Shown here piece by piece: positions 43,431-52,314 of a DNA stretch of 64,000 nt (positions are counted from its first letter, which is position 1; each line of letters starts with the position of its first letter). A program made the position numbers and the translations under genes. Source of the DNA: Salinigranum salinum (GTDB lineage: Archaea > Halobacteriota > Halobacteria > Halobacteriales > Haloferacaceae); the NCBI RefSeq assembly GCF_009176545.1, contig NZ_VTOJ01000001.1, forward strand, positions 1,922,001-1,986,000, in the 5' to 3' direction. The notes below the pieces were generated by a model. It did no database searches, had not been told where the DNA came from, and worked only from the letters and a program-made list of their open reading frames with translations.

Positions 43431-45299
43431 ATGAGCGCGCACGACTACGAGGACCTCGGGCTCGTCGCGGGGCTCGAGATCCACCAGCAACTGGACACGT
43501 CGCGCAAGCTGTTCTGCGAGTGTCCGACCGAGCGACGCGAACCTGCAGACGCGGACCGGTCGCTGATCCGGTACCTCCACCCGACGAAGAGCGAACTCGG
43601 CGAACTCGACGACGCCGCCCTCGAGGAGAGCCGGGTCGACCGCGAGTTCGAGTATCTCTCGTTCGACACCACCTGCCTGGTCGAAGAGGACGACGAGCCG
43701 CCCTCTCGCCTGTCGAGTGAGGCGCTCGACGTGGCGATGCAGATCGCCACACTCCTCGACATGGACGTCGTCGATCAGGCCCACGTCATGCGGAAGCTCG
43801 TCATCGACGGCTCCAACACGTCGGGCTTCCAGCGGACGACGCTCGTCGCTCAGGCCGGCGAGATCTCGACGTCGGCGGGGCCGGTCTCCATCGAGGACCT
43901 CCTGCTGGAGGAGGAGTCGGCCCAGCGGGTCGAGGCCACCGACCGGGGAGTACGGTGGTCGCTCGATCGGCTGGGGATCCCCCTCGTCGAGATCGGCACC
44001 GGTCCGGACATCTCCTCGCCCGAACAGGCGCGCGAAGCCGCCGAGACGATCGGGATGCTGCTCCGGTCGACCGGCGAGGTGAAGCGCGGGCTCGGCACTA
44101 TTCGCCAGGACGTCAACGTCTCCATCGCCGACGGTGCCCGCGTCGAGATCAAGGGGGTGCAGGCGCTCGACCAGATCGACGAGATCGTCAGGCTCGAGGT
44201 GCAGCGACAGGTGGAACTGCTCGAGATCCGCGACCGTCTCCGCGACAGGGACGCCGCCATCGGCGAACCGCGCGACGTCTCGGACGTCTTCGCCGACACC
44301 GACTCCGGCGTCATCGCCGGGGCACTCGGCTCGGGGGGAGCGGTCAGGGCGGTCCGACTCGCCGGCTTCGACGGCCTCGTCGGCCACGAGATCCAGCCCG
44401 ACCGGCGGCTCGGCACCGAACTCTCCGACCACGCCAAACGCCACGGCGCGGGCGGGGTGTTCCACACAGACGAACTGCCCGCGTACGGCGTCACCGCCGC
44501 GGAGGTCGCGGCGCTGCGCGAGGCGGTCGACGCCGGCCTCGACGACGCCGTGGCGCTCGTCGCCGACGACGCGGAGACCGCCAGCCTCGCCATCGACGCG
44601 GTCGCCGAGCGCGCCCGCACCGCGCTGGAGGGCGTCCCCGAGGAGACCCGCGACGCGAACGAGGACGGTACGACGCGCTACCTCCGTCCCCTGCCGGGCG
44701 CGGCACGGATGTACCCCGAGACGGACGTGCCGCCGGTCGAACCCGACCAGAGCGAGGTCGAGGTGCCCGAACTCCTCACGGAGAAGACCGAGCGCTATCA
44801 GCGAGAACACGGCCTCGACGCCGGCCTCGCCGAGCAGGTGGCGTACGGGCGGCGTTTCCCGCTGTTCGAGTCGGCAGTGGCGGCGGGCGTCGACCCGACG
44901 CTGGCGGCGAACACCCTGGAGTCGACGCTGACCGAACTCCGCCGCGACGACGTCGCCGTCGAGAACCTCACCGACGACCACCTGCTGGACGTGCTCCTCC
45001 TGGTCGACGACGGCGACCTGGCGAAGGAGGGTATCGGCGACGTCCTGACCGTCCTGGCCGAGACTCCCGACCTCACCGCGGAGGAGGCGGTCGAGGAGGC
45101 CGGCCTCGCAGGCGTCGGCGACGAGGCGGTCCGCGAGGCGGTGGCCGAGGTGGTGGAGCGCAACGCCGAGCAGGTCCAGGAGGAAGGGATGGGCGCGTTC
45201 TCGGCGCTCATGGGCGAGGCGATGGGCGCGTTGCGAGGGAAGGCCGACGGCGGCCAGGTGAGCGACGTGCTGCGCGAAGAGATTCAAAAGCGCGCCTGA
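43431..45299 (+). CDS. gatE: Glutamyl-tRNA(Gln) amidotransferase subunit E
   Basis: The product has 622 residues, the length of archaeal GatE. It begins with the conserved GLVAGLEIHQQLDTSRKLFC (about 10-29) and contains the kinase-like GatB core (1-300), an AspRS-like insertion, and a C-terminal helical YqeY-like tail (about 480-622). With GatD it converts Glu-tRNA(Gln) to Gln-tRNA(Gln), which archaea use instead of glutaminyl-tRNA synthetase. GatD is not in this window. A TTTTTTACG box lies about 28 nt before the ATG and GGAGG lies 10 nt before it. Confidence 0.95.
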   Translation: MSAHDYEDLGLVAGLEIHQQLDTSRKLFCECPTERREPADADRSLIRYLHPTKSELGELDDAALEESRVDREFEYLSFDTTCLVEEDDEPPSRLSSEALDVAMQIATLLDMDVVDQAHVMRKLVIDGSNTSGFQRTTLVAQAGEISTSAGPVSIEDLLLEEESAQRVEATDRGVRWSLDRLGIPLVEIGTGPDISSPEQAREAAETIGMLLRSTGEVKRGLGTIRQDVNVSIADGARVEIKGVQALDQIDEIVRLEVQRQVELLEIRDRLRDRDAAIGEPRDVSDVFADTDSGVIAGALGSGGAVRAVRLAGFDGLVGHEIQPDRRLGTELSDHAKRHGAGGVFHTDELPAYGVTAAEVAALREAVDAGLDDAVALVADDAETASLAIDAVAERARTALEGVPEETRDANEDGTTRYLRPLPGAARMYPETDVPPVEPDQSEVEVPELLTEKTERYQREHGLDAGLAEQVAYGRRFPLFESAVAAGVDPTLAANTLESTLTELRRDDVAVENLTDDHLLDVLLLVDDGDLAKEGIGDVLTVLAETPDLTAEEAVEEAGLAGVGDEAVREAVAEVVERNAEQVQEEGMGAFSALMGEAMGALRGKADGGQVSDVLREEIQKRA

Positions 45300-45340
45300 G
45301 AGGGTCGTTCGGCTCCCGACGCTCCGTCGAACACCGCCGT

Positions 45341-46006
45341 TCACCGCGCGGTAGGCAGCATCGACGTGAAGACGCGTTCTTCGATCTTCCGGAGGTGGTC
45401 GCCCACTGTCGACGGGGCGAGGTCGAGGGCCGCGGCGATGTCCTCGTGTGTCGCCCGGCGCGGCGCACGGTAGTACCCGAGGTCGACCGCAGTCGACAGT
45501 ATCTCTTGCTGACGAGCGGTCAACGAACGCAGGAACCGCTCGGTCCCCGGGTCGTACTCGCCGGATTCGACGACCTCGAACCGGAACGATTCCATCGTCG
45601 TCCCCTGCTGGAACAGGTGCTCGAGCGCCTGCTCGTCTCCGATGACGGTCATCCGCTGTGAGCCGTCGGGCTGAAACAGCATCGGTGTCTCGATGACGAC
45701 CCCGGCGTCTCGCTTCCACTCCAGGACCTGCCGAACTGCCTCGGACGACTCGAGTCGACTCACCGCCATCCAGCGCTCCGTTCCGGAGGCCATGTACTCG
45801 ACGACCGACGGCGACGACGACATGATCTCCTCGTACCGTTCGCGGTCACCGACCGCCGCTGCGAGCAACAGCACCGTCCCGTCGTCGAGCAGTTCGACGT
45901 GGTGGACGGCCTCTCGGCGAATCGACGGCTCTTCGAACAGTCGCTTCCCGAGCGGGTGGAACCCTTCACCCTCGGACGGCGAGAGTCGAAGCGTCACGTA
46001 CCGCAT
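45341..46006 (-). CDS. Bat-type helix-turn-helix transcriptional regulator
   Basis: The product has 221 residues from the ATG at 46006, which is preceded by a TTAAATAG box 27 nt upstream; a GTG at 46018 is less likely. The C-terminal part from about 155 is the bacterio-opsin-activator HTH (SLTARQQEILSTAVDLGYYR, then APSTVGDHLRKIEE). The N-terminal part is a mixed alpha/beta domain without PAS motif. It lies divergent from a short gene preceding petD, so it may control that unit. Confidence 0.85.
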   Translation of the reverse strand: MRYVTLRLSPSEGEGFHPLGKRLFEEPSIRREAVHHVELLDDGTVLLLAAAVGDRERYEEIMSSSPSVVEYMASGTERWMAVSRLESSEAVRQVLEWKRDAGVVIETPMLFQPDGSQRMTVIGDEQALEHLFQQGTTMESFRFEVVESGEYDPGTERFLRSLTARQQEILSTAVDLGYYRAPRRATHEDIAAALDLAPSTVGDHLRKIEERVFTSMLPTAR

Positions 46007-46030
46007 ACTGGAACTCACCGACCGGCTGGC

Positions 46031-46038
46031 TTAAATAG
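46031..46038 (-). promoter_or_regulatory. TATA-like box of the 45341-46006 regulator gene
   Basis: CTATTTAA on the minus strand is 25-32 nt before the ATG at 46006, which supports that start over the GTG at 46018. Confidence 0.5.
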
Positions 46039-46044
46039 GCGTGG

Positions 46045-46281
46045 ATGACCGCCACAAATCCGTTGCGGCCATCAGCCGTCCCTGCGGACATGGACAGCCT
46101 GTTGCGGACGAATGCGACGCGCCCCTTCGCCGAACAGCACGCGACACGCCCCATCGAGCACGTGCTGACACTCGCCGACGCGCACGTTCGACGACTGAGA
46201 CGTCGGCAGGCCGCCGGGACGTCCCGACCGGGCCGAGACGCGGGCAGTCACGACACCGGGTCCGCGTTACGGGGTAACTGA
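46045..46281 (+). CDS. Short reading frame before petD, function unknown
   Basis: The ATG at 46045 gives 78 residues beginning TATNPLRPSAVPADMDSLLR. It ends 2 nt before the GTG of petD, so it may be translated in the same message. It has a possible helix RPIEHVLTLADAHVRRLRRR and a disordered C-terminus. In other haloarchaea a full petB gene occupies this position. I cannot tell whether this is a real small protein or a remnant. Confidence 0.35.
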   Translation: MTATNPLRPSAVPADMDSLLRTNATRPFAEQHATRPIEHVLTLADAHVRRLRRRQAAGTSRPGRDAGSHDTGSALRGN

Positions 46282-46283
46282 CC

Positions 46284-47087
46284 GTGTCTGACGGACGTCA
46301 CAACGGCGGCGACTCGGCACACGACCCCCCGACTGAGGACGGAACGGAGGATCCCCGCACGGACGGTGCCGGCGTCGTCGCGCCGGATAGCGAGACGCCG
46401 ACCTGGTCGGAGCGGAAGACGCGACGGGTCGGCCTCCCACGACTCACCTACGAGTACTTCGAGCGGGCACGCCGCGAAGACCAGGAACTCAGACGAGAGT
46501 CGACGTACGTCGAGCGGGACGTCCTCGGCTTTCCGACCTGGCCCCACGAGGTCATCCGAAACCTCTCGATCGCGTCGTTCTTCGTCGTGATGGTCCTGTT
46601 CCTCGCGGCGACGATGCCGCCGCACATCGGTCCGCCCGCCGACGGCTCGACAACACCCGCCGTGATTCTGCCAGACTGGTATCTGTACTGGTCCTTCGGG
46701 CTGCTGAAACTCGGTCCGCTCAACCCCGAACTGGGGGTTCTGGGGGGCGAGAAACTGCTCGGCGACCGCCCCTACGGCGTGCTGGCGAACCTGGTCGTCG
46801 TCGGCATCATCACGCTCGTGCCCTTCCTGAACAAGGGGTCCGCGCGCCGACCGGTCGAACAGCCGTTCTGGTCGGCGATCGGCGTCGGCGGCGTCGTGTT
46901 CGCCTTCACCATCAGCATCTACTCCGCGAAGAACCTCGTCCCGATGAACGTCGACCTCCTGTTCGACCTGACGTTCCTCCTCCCGGTCGTCGCGAGCGTC
47001 GTCGCCTACGCGGTGTTGAAAACGATGCGTGAGGGGTACATGTACGACCTCAACCGCCGATACTACCGGCTCCGGCCGCCGAAGTGA
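46284..47087 (+). CDS. petD: Cytochrome b/b6 C-terminal domain protein (PetD-like)
   Basis: The product has 267 residues from the GTG at 46284. A hydrophilic N-terminal 80 residues is followed by the haloarchaeal conserved YEYFERARREDQELR segment and about four transmembrane helices. The quinol-site motif is LPDWYLYW (130-137, the PEWY equivalent), then GLLKLGPLNPEL. The C-terminus YDLNRRYYRLRPPK is conserved. PetD carries the second half of cytochrome b; PetB with the four heme-ligand histidines should lie upstream but is absent here, as are Rieske and halocyanin genes. Confidence 0.85.
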   Translation: MSDGRHNGGDSAHDPPTEDGTEDPRTDGAGVVAPDSETPTWSERKTRRVGLPRLTYEYFERARREDQELRRESTYVERDVLGFPTWPHEVIRNLSIASFFVVMVLFLAATMPPHIGPPADGSTTPAVILPDWYLYWSFGLLKLGPLNPELGVLGGEKLLGDRPYGVLANLVVVGIITLVPFLNKGSARRPVEQPFWSAIGVGGVVFAFTISIYSAKNLVPMNVDLLFDLTFLLPVVASVVAYAVLKTMREGYMYDLNRRYYRLRPPK

Positions 47088-47106
47088 ACTGGGGGCGGCG
47101 TGGCGG

Positions 47107-47589
47107 TCAGTCGTCGACCAGTTGCGCGAGCAGTGTGTCGAGACTGTAGCTCTGGAGGGGCCGGCTGCTGTCGCGGAGGCTCGCGATGACGAACGTCGAG
47201 TTGGTCCGTTCGACCTGTGGGATCGACTCGAAGTCGCGGATCAGCCGTTCGACGTCGTCGCTGTCGGGGAGTCGCGCGACCAGCATGAAGTCGGTTTCGC
47301 CCATCGTGAAGTACAGCTGTGTGACGCCCTCGACGCCGAGGAGTTCCTCCGAGACGTCCTCGTACCGGTCGTAGTCCGCGAGCACCTCGACGACGACGGT
47401 CACGCCGAGCCCCACGGCGTCGAGGTCGAGGTCGTAGAGGTCGTTCTCAATGACGCCCGCCTCCCGGAGGTTGTTCAGCCGGTAGTGGATCGTCGAGACG
47501 GGGATGCCCGTCTCCTCGTGGAGACGGTCGGGGCTGCCGGTGCCGAGGTCCGAGATCGCCTTCAGCAGCGTGACGTCGCGTTCGTCCAT
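47107..47589 (-). CDS. Lrp/AsnC family transcriptional regulator
   Basis: The product has 160 residues from the ATG at 47589. It has an N-terminal winged helix (DERDVTLLKAISDLG, then TIHYRLNNLREAGVIE) and a C-terminal RAM (ligand-binding, oligomerising) domain from about 70. This family senses amino acids or related metabolites. It is divergent from an EamA exporter gene, with a perfect palindrome in the gap. The longer frame upstream to 47724 is arginine-rich and rejected. Confidence 0.9.
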   Translation of the reverse strand: MDERDVTLLKAISDLGTGSPDRLHEETGIPVSTIHYRLNNLREAGVIENDLYDLDLDAVGLGVTVVVEVLADYDRYEDVSEELLGVEGVTQLYFTMGETDFMLVARLPDSDDVERLIRDFESIPQVERTNSTFVIASLRDSSRPLQSYSLDTLLAQLVDD

Positions 47590-47664
47590 GGCGACAGTCT
47601 CTCCTCCGAGGTCTTGAACCTCCGTCTCATCTCCGGAGGCGTCGTCGCACGGAGACCGACGACA

Positions 47665-47680
47665 CTGTCGAATTCGACAG
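47665..47680. promoter_or_regulatory. Perfect 16-bp palindrome in the Lrp/EamA divergent promoter
   Basis: CTGTCGAATTCGACAG is fully self-complementary and lies 76 nt from the lrp start and 80 nt from the exporter start. It is a good candidate operator for the adjacent Lrp/AsnC protein, which bind palindromes of about this length. Confidence 0.55.
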
Positions 47681-47759
47681 GGACGTTCAACAACGACTCG
47701 CTCTCTTGTAGAAGGCTTTAACAACTCTTCGGCATCGATACTGATACGAGTTCGAGTAA

Positions 47760-48692
47760 ATGGATTCGATTCAAAGGAAAGTACAATCCACTCCGTTTCT
47801 GTTCGTACTGCTTGCCACCCTCTGGGGCGGTTCGTTCGTCGCCATCGACGTCGGCCTCCGGCACGTCCCGCCGCTTTTGTTCGCCGCGATGCGGTACGAC
47901 GTCGCGGGCGCGCTCGTCCTCGGCTACGCGGCGCTCACGCGCGACCGATGGCTCCCGACCGACCGCTCGGCGTGGGTCGCCATCGCCGTCAGCAGCGCCC
48001 TCCTCATCGCCGCCTTCCACGCGCTGTTGTACCTCGGTCAGGGGTACGTCTCCGGTGCGATCGCGGCCATCGTCGTCAGTCTCGTCCCGCTCCTGACGGC
48101 CGGCTTCGACCACGCTCTCGTGGGCGACGCCGAGCTCGAACCCGTCGGCGGTGCCGGCCTCGCCTTCGGGTTCGTGGGTGTCGCCGTCGTCGCGAACCCG
48201 ACTCCGAGCGCGCTCGATCCGACGACGCTCGTCGGCGTCGGCCTCGTCTTCCTCGCGGCCGCGAGCTTCGCGCTCGGCGGCGTCGTCAGCCGGCCGCTCC
48301 GAACGGGGCTCCCGCCGGCGTCGTACCAGGGGTGGGTGATGTTCGTCGGGGGGCTCTTGCTCCACGTCGGCAGCGTCGCCCGTGGCGAGTCGGTAGTCGT
48401 GGCCTGGACGCCGGCCGTCCTCGCCGCGTTCGTCTACCTCGTGCTCGCCTCGAGCGTCGTCGGCTATCTCCTCTACTTCGAGCTCCTCGACAGGGTCGGG
48501 GCCTCGGATCTCAACCTGGTCAACTACCTCGTCCCGGTCGTCGCGGCGCTGGTCGGCTGGATCGTCCTGGGCGACGTCCTCGGACCCACGGCCGTGACCG
48601 GGTTCGCCGTGGTCTTCGTCGGCTTCGCGCTGCTCAAGCGCGACGTGCTCTGCCGCGTGGTGCGGACACACTCCACCGTGCCCGACTGCTGA
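47760..48692 (+). CDS. EamA/DMT family transporter
   Basis: The product has 310 residues with ten hydrophobic segments in two EamA repeats. The first repeat includes LLATLWGGSFVAIDVGLRHV (about 17-36) and the second FLAAASFALGGVVSRPLR. It exports small molecules such as amino acids or drugs; direction and substrate are not fixed by sequence. The divergent Lrp gene and the palindrome between them suggest amino-acid-linked control. Confidence 0.9.
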   Translation: MDSIQRKVQSTPFLFVLLATLWGGSFVAIDVGLRHVPPLLFAAMRYDVAGALVLGYAALTRDRWLPTDRSAWVAIAVSSALLIAAFHALLYLGQGYVSGAIAAIVVSLVPLLTAGFDHALVGDAELEPVGGAGLAFGFVGVAVVANPTPSALDPTTLVGVGLVFLAAASFALGGVVSRPLRTGLPPASYQGWVMFVGGLLLHVGSVARGESVVVAWTPAVLAAFVYLVLASSVVGYLLYFELLDRVGASDLNLVNYLVPVVAALVGWIVLGDVLGPTAVTGFAVVFVGFALLKRDVLCRVVRTHSTVPDC

Positions 48693-48835
48693 GACGTCGG
48701 ATACGACTGCGCGTACGCCGTGGCCGACGGTGAAGGCGTCGAATACGACTCCGCGTACGCCGTGTTCGACTGTGGAGACGTCGTGATCGGTGGCCAGTAC
48801 GCCGTTGCCGACGCTGAAGACGTCGTCTCCCATCC
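48693..48835. repeat. Degenerate tandem repeat, 42-bp unit, three copies
   Basis: Copies are anchored by GCGTACGCCGT at 48711, 48753 and CAGTACGCCGT at 48795, so the unit is 42 bp (14 codons). It lies between the EamA exporter end and the MaoC start. In the minus frame it reads as three variant 14-residue peptides (V-x-H/N-G-V-x pattern), but no full gene is seen there. Confidence 0.7.
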
Positions 48836-48883
48836 GCCGGGCGGGAACCTCTTTGTACCGGCGAGCGCACGGTGTGAGCGCAC

Positions 48884-49345
48884 ATGACCCGATTCTTCGA
48901 GGACCTCGCGGTCGGCGACACGTTCGAGCTCGGGACGTACGACGTGACCGAGTCCGAGATCCGCGCGTTCGCCGAACAGTACGACCCGCAGTGGATCCAC
49001 ACCGACCCCGACCGGGCCCGCGAGGAGTCGATGTTCGGGGGACTGATCGCCAGCGGCTGGCACACGGCCGCGATGACGATGCGGCTGCTCGTCGACGGCT
49101 TCCTCGCCGACACCGCCATGCTCGGCGCGAAGGGCGTCGACGAGCTCCGGTGGCGGCAACCCGTGCGACCGGACGACACGCTCTCGGCGGCGGTCGAGGT
49201 GGTCGACAGGGAGGCCGAGCGGTCCGACCGCGGACTGGTCCGGCTGTCGATCCGGACGACGAACGACGCCGGGGAGACGGTGTGTTCGATGGTCGCCGAC
49301 GCGATGATCGCCCGACGCGACGACGCCGGGGAGTCGGAGGCCTGA
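48884..49345 (+). CDS. MaoC family dehydratase
   Basis: The product has 153 residues from the ATG at 48884. The hydratase/hot-dog motif is YDPQWIHTDPDRA (33-45) with Asp34 and His39 as the catalytic pair, and MFGGLIASGWHTAA follows (50-63). It would hydrate an enoyl-CoA or a related thioester. No fatty-acid oxidation genes adjoin it. A TTTGTACC box precedes the start by about 27-34 nt. Confidence 0.9.
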   Translation: MTRFFEDLAVGDTFELGTYDVTESEIRAFAEQYDPQWIHTDPDRAREESMFGGLIASGWHTAAMTMRLLVDGFLADTAMLGAKGVDELRWRQPVRPDDTLSAAVEVVDREAERSDRGLVRLSIRTTNDAGETVCSMVADAMIARRDDAGESEA

Positions 49346-49354
49346 GCGGGTCGC

Positions 49355-50107
49355 CTACCGCGACTCGTCACGGGGCGCGACGCGCTCCGCGGCCTTCCGA
49401 AAGAGTCCCGTGAGCGTAGTGATCTCGCGTTCCGTGGGGTGTGCCCGCCCCACCAGCCTGCGCATCATCCGCACCGTCTTCTCGCGCTTGTGCTCGCGGT
49501 GTTCGACGCCCTCGAGGAACGCCGCGAAGAAGTCGTAGAAGCGGTCGATGTCCGCCTCGTCGGCTCGCTCGCGCTCGACGTCGGGGAGCTGTGTCCCCTC
49601 GCGGTCGGGGCCGAGCGTGAGCGTCCGGAGTTCGTACAGCGCCACGGTCGCCGCCTGGCCGAGGTTCAAGACGGGGTAGTCGGCGGACGCGGGGATCGAA
49701 CACACCTCGTCGAGCCGTTCGAGCTCCTCGTTGGAGAGCCCCGTCCCCTCGCGACCGAAGACGAGCGCCGTCCGCGTCTCCACGCGGGCGAGCGAGTCGG
49801 CGAGTTCCCGCGGGGTGCGGAAGGGGAACCGGACGTGTCGACGGGCGTCCTCGTTGGTGATCGCGGTGAACCCCACCGTGTGGTAGTTCTCGACGACGGC
49901 GTCGAACGTCACCGTCTCGGCCGCGGGGAGGACGTCCTCGCGGGCGTGGCCGGCGAAGCCGTACGCCTCGCTGTCGGGGGTGATCTCGGGCGGGTCGACC
50001 AGTTCGAGATCCGTGAAACCGAAGTTCTTCATCGCGCGGGCGATGGTGCCGACGTTGCCCGGCGTCTGCGGTTCGACGACGACGACCACCGGCGCGTCGG
50101 CGGTCAT
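49355..50107 (-). CDS. trmJ: tRNA (cytidine/uridine-2'-O-) methyltransferase TrmJ family
   Basis: The product has 250 residues from the ATG at 50107. The SPOUT fold is shown by [20 protein letters not shown] (7-26), a [13 protein letters not shown] loop (about 115-127) and [20 protein letters not shown] (about 134-153), which forms the trefoil knot SAM site. It methylates ribose in tRNA (position 32 in characterised TrmJ proteins). It overlaps the preceding gene by 4 nt (ATGA), so they are translationally coupled. Confidence 0.9.
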   Translation of the reverse strand: MTADAPVVVVVEPQTPGNVGTIARAMKNFGFTDLELVDPPEITPDSEAYGFAGHAREDVLPAAETVTFDAVVENYHTVGFTAITNEDARRHVRFPFRTPRELADSLARVETRTALVFGREGTGLSNEELERLDEVCSIPASADYPVLNLGQAATVALYELRTLTLGPDREGTQLPDVERERADEADIDRFYDFFAAFLEGVEHREHKREKTVRMMRRLVGRAHPTEREITTLTGLFRKAAERVAPRDESR

Positions 50108-50808
50108 CGCGTCGGGTAGTCCGCACCGAGGTCGAGGTCGTCGAACGAGGCGTCCTCGTCGTCGGCATCGGTCTCGTCGTCGGTCTCGGATTCGTCGTCG
50201 GCATCGGTGTCGGTTTCGGTCTCGTCGTCGGCATCGGTCTCGGACGCGTCGTCGGTCTCGGCGTCCTCGCTCGCGTCGCCCTCCTCGGTTCCCGGTGCGG
50301 GACCGAGGCCCGCCGCCTCGCGGAGGTCGATCCGTTCGCCCTCGAACCCGCTCGCGTCCTCGAGCCGGCGCTGGATCTCCTTCGGGTCCGGGGGGTCCGG
50401 CAGGGCGTCGGGATCGGTCTCGACGTGCTCGAGGCCGGCGTACCCCTCGGGGGCGCGTCCGCCGTCGGCGAACCACTCGTGGAAGGCGTCGCGGAACGCG
50501 TCGTCACCGGCGAGTTCGCGGCCCCCCTCCTCGCGGAACCAGTAGAGGAAGTCGGCCTCGTGGTGGTCGCAGAGCAGCACCTCGTCCAGCGGCTCGCCGT
50601 AGACGATCGTCGCCGCGCGGCACCGGTCCTTCTCGCCGTGGACGAGGTAGCAGGCGTCGCAGGGGCGGTCGACGATGAGTGACAGCCGGACGAGCCGGTG
50701 GCGGGCGTCCTCGGGGATCTCGGCGAGCGGGCGGAATTCGCCCGTCTCGGCGAACACCTCGCGCTCCTCGAAGCGCCACCCCCGAAGTCCGATGCTGACC
50801 TTCGACAT
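50104..50808 (-). CDS. Conserved haloarchaeal zinc-ligand-rich protein, function unknown
   Basis: The product has 234 residues. The N-terminal 85 has a Cys/His set (C50, C53, C63, C80, H82, H83) that could bind one metal. Residues 175-225 form an acidic Asp/Glu/Thr-rich tail ([19 protein letters not shown]). It starts [17 protein letters not shown] and overlaps trmJ by 4 nt, so it probably acts with the tRNA methyltransferase. The tail is low-complexity and typical of haloarchaeal surface acidity. Confidence 0.7.
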   Translation of the reverse strand: MSKVSIGLRGWRFEEREVFAETGEFRPLAEIPEDARHRLVRLSLIVDRPCDACYLVHGEKDRCRAATIVYGEPLDEVLLCDHHEADFLYWFREEGGRELAGDDAFRDAFHEWFADGGRAPEGYAGLEHVETDPDALPDPPDPKEIQRRLEDASGFEGERIDLREAAGLGPAPGTEEGDASEDAETDDASETDADDETETDTDADDESETDDETDADDEDASFDDLDLGADYPTR

Positions 50809-50958
50809 ACCCGAGCTACCCGGCCGACGGACAAAAAGAGCGTGACTCTCACTCGCGTCGACGGGTCAGCCGACGGCCGCCCCGAGACGGTCGTGGTTCG
50901 CCGCGTCGAAGGTGGACACCGATCCAGTCACGAGGCCACGTCGCCGGGACCGGTCGGC

Positions 50959-50967
50959 ATATAATCA
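50959..50967 (+). promoter_or_regulatory. TATA-like box of folP
   Basis: CATATAATC lies 20-28 nt before the ATG at 50987 and supports that start and a leaderless message. Confidence 0.5.
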
Positions 50968-50986
50968 CGCAGTCCTGAGCGGGGGT

Positions 50987-52126
50987 ATGCGAACGGTCAA
51001 CGCGGCTGGGCTGGAGATCGGCGACGACGCTCCCCCCCGCATCATGGGCGTGCTGAACGTCTCGAAGGAGTCGCCGTACAAGCCGAGCGTCTTCGACGAC
51101 CCCGGCGAGGCCGCCGAGTACGTGGACACGCAGCTGATCGATCAGGGCGCGGACATCGTCGACGTCGGCCTCGAGTCGGCGAACAAGAAGTTCGAGGTGC
51201 TGAGCGCGGAGGGAGAGCTCGACCGGCTGGAGACGGCACTCGAGACGCTCGCCAGCGTCTCCGGCGACGCCGTCTTCTCCATCGAGACCCGGTACCACGA
51301 GGTCGCCGAGGCCGCGATCGACGGCGGCTTCGACATGGTGAACGACATCTGTGGCTTCGCCGACCCGGAGATGCCCCGCGTCTGCGAGGAGCACGACGTC
51401 GCCGTCGCCAAGATGGCCTCACCCCCTGACCTCGAACGTCCCGGTGCGGTCGAGGAGGTCGACGACATCTACGACGCGCTGGCGCTCAACGGCTTCACCG
51501 ACAAGACGATCCTCGACCCCGCGTTCGGCGGCTGGTCCACGGAGAAGACCACCGAACACGACCGCGAGACGCTTCGGAGACTGCGCGAGTTCCGGGGGTA
51601 CGGCCGGCCACTCCTCGTCTCGATCAACCGGAAGAACTTCCTGCGGGAGATCGCGGGACGGTCCACGGAGGAAGCACTCCCCGTCTCGCTCGCGGCGACG
51701 TCGATGGCGGTCGAGCGGGGGGCGCACGTGATCCGCACGCACGACGTGCGAGAGACGCGCGACGCGGCGCTCGTCGGGAAGGCGTTCACCCGCGAACGGA
51801 TCCGCGAGGTGGGAGAGATCGACGTCGAGGAGCTCGACGTGACGACCACGGGTGACGCGGTGCGCCACCTGGATCGCGTCGGGGGTGAGACGACGGCTGC
51901 CGCGGAGGGGGTGATCCGGACCGTCGAACTCGCCGGGGTCTCGCCCGACGAGCGGGCGTCCATCGACGCTGCCGCTCGGGAAGCCGGCGTGACGGTCGTC
52001 ACCGCGACCGACGCCGGTCGACTGCTGCTGTTCGGGACGCCCGGCGGCTACGCGCGGCTGCAGGACGCCGGCCGTGGCGTGACGCCAGCGCTCGACACCG
52101 CGCTCGAACGGCTCCCGACGGCCTGA
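50987..52126 (+). CDS. folP: Dihydropteroate synthase
   Basis: The product has 379 residues from the ATG at 50987; a CATATAATC TATA box lies about 24 nt before it. The DHPS signature is IMGVLNVSKESPYKPS (about 19-34), and a conserved ESANKKFEVLSAEGELDR segment follows. The C-terminal region from about 290 is an extra domain of about 90 residues compared with bacterial FolP (near 280). It joins a pterin diphosphate to p-aminobenzoate or a related aryl amine. MptE, which makes the pterin diphosphate, follows. Confidence 0.9.
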   Translation: MRTVNAAGLEIGDDAPPRIMGVLNVSKESPYKPSVFDDPGEAAEYVDTQLIDQGADIVDVGLESANKKFEVLSAEGELDRLETALETLASVSGDAVFSIETRYHEVAEAAIDGGFDMVNDICGFADPEMPRVCEEHDVAVAKMASPPDLERPGAVEEVDDIYDALALNGFTDKTILDPAFGGWSTEKTTEHDRETLRRLREFRGYGRPLLVSINRKNFLREIAGRSTEEALPVSLAATSMAVERGAHVIRTHDVRETRDAALVGKAFTRERIREVGEIDVEELDVTTTGDAVRHLDRVGGETTAAAEGVIRTVELAGVSPDERASIDAAAREAGVTVVTATDAGRLLLFGTPGGYARLQDAGRGVTPALDTALERLPTA

Positions 52127-52314
52127 ACACGGAGACTGCGGCGATATTCACGGACGAGAAAACTTATGCGGGACCACCATGAACCTGTCACGCGGAGGCC
52201 GGAGGGGCACGCGGGTAGGGGTACGCGCTGCCACTCCGGCTCACGCGGTACCGTACTTTATCGAGCCACTACCAGTCCGCGAGGGGCGCGTCCGACTGTC
52301 CGCGAGGGACGCGT

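Noticed and set aside
47718..48833. A 371-codon minus-strand frame over the EamA gene
   Set aside because: It is antisense to the exporter; only its first part, in the 42-bp repeats, has an odd peptide pattern, which I report as a repeat.
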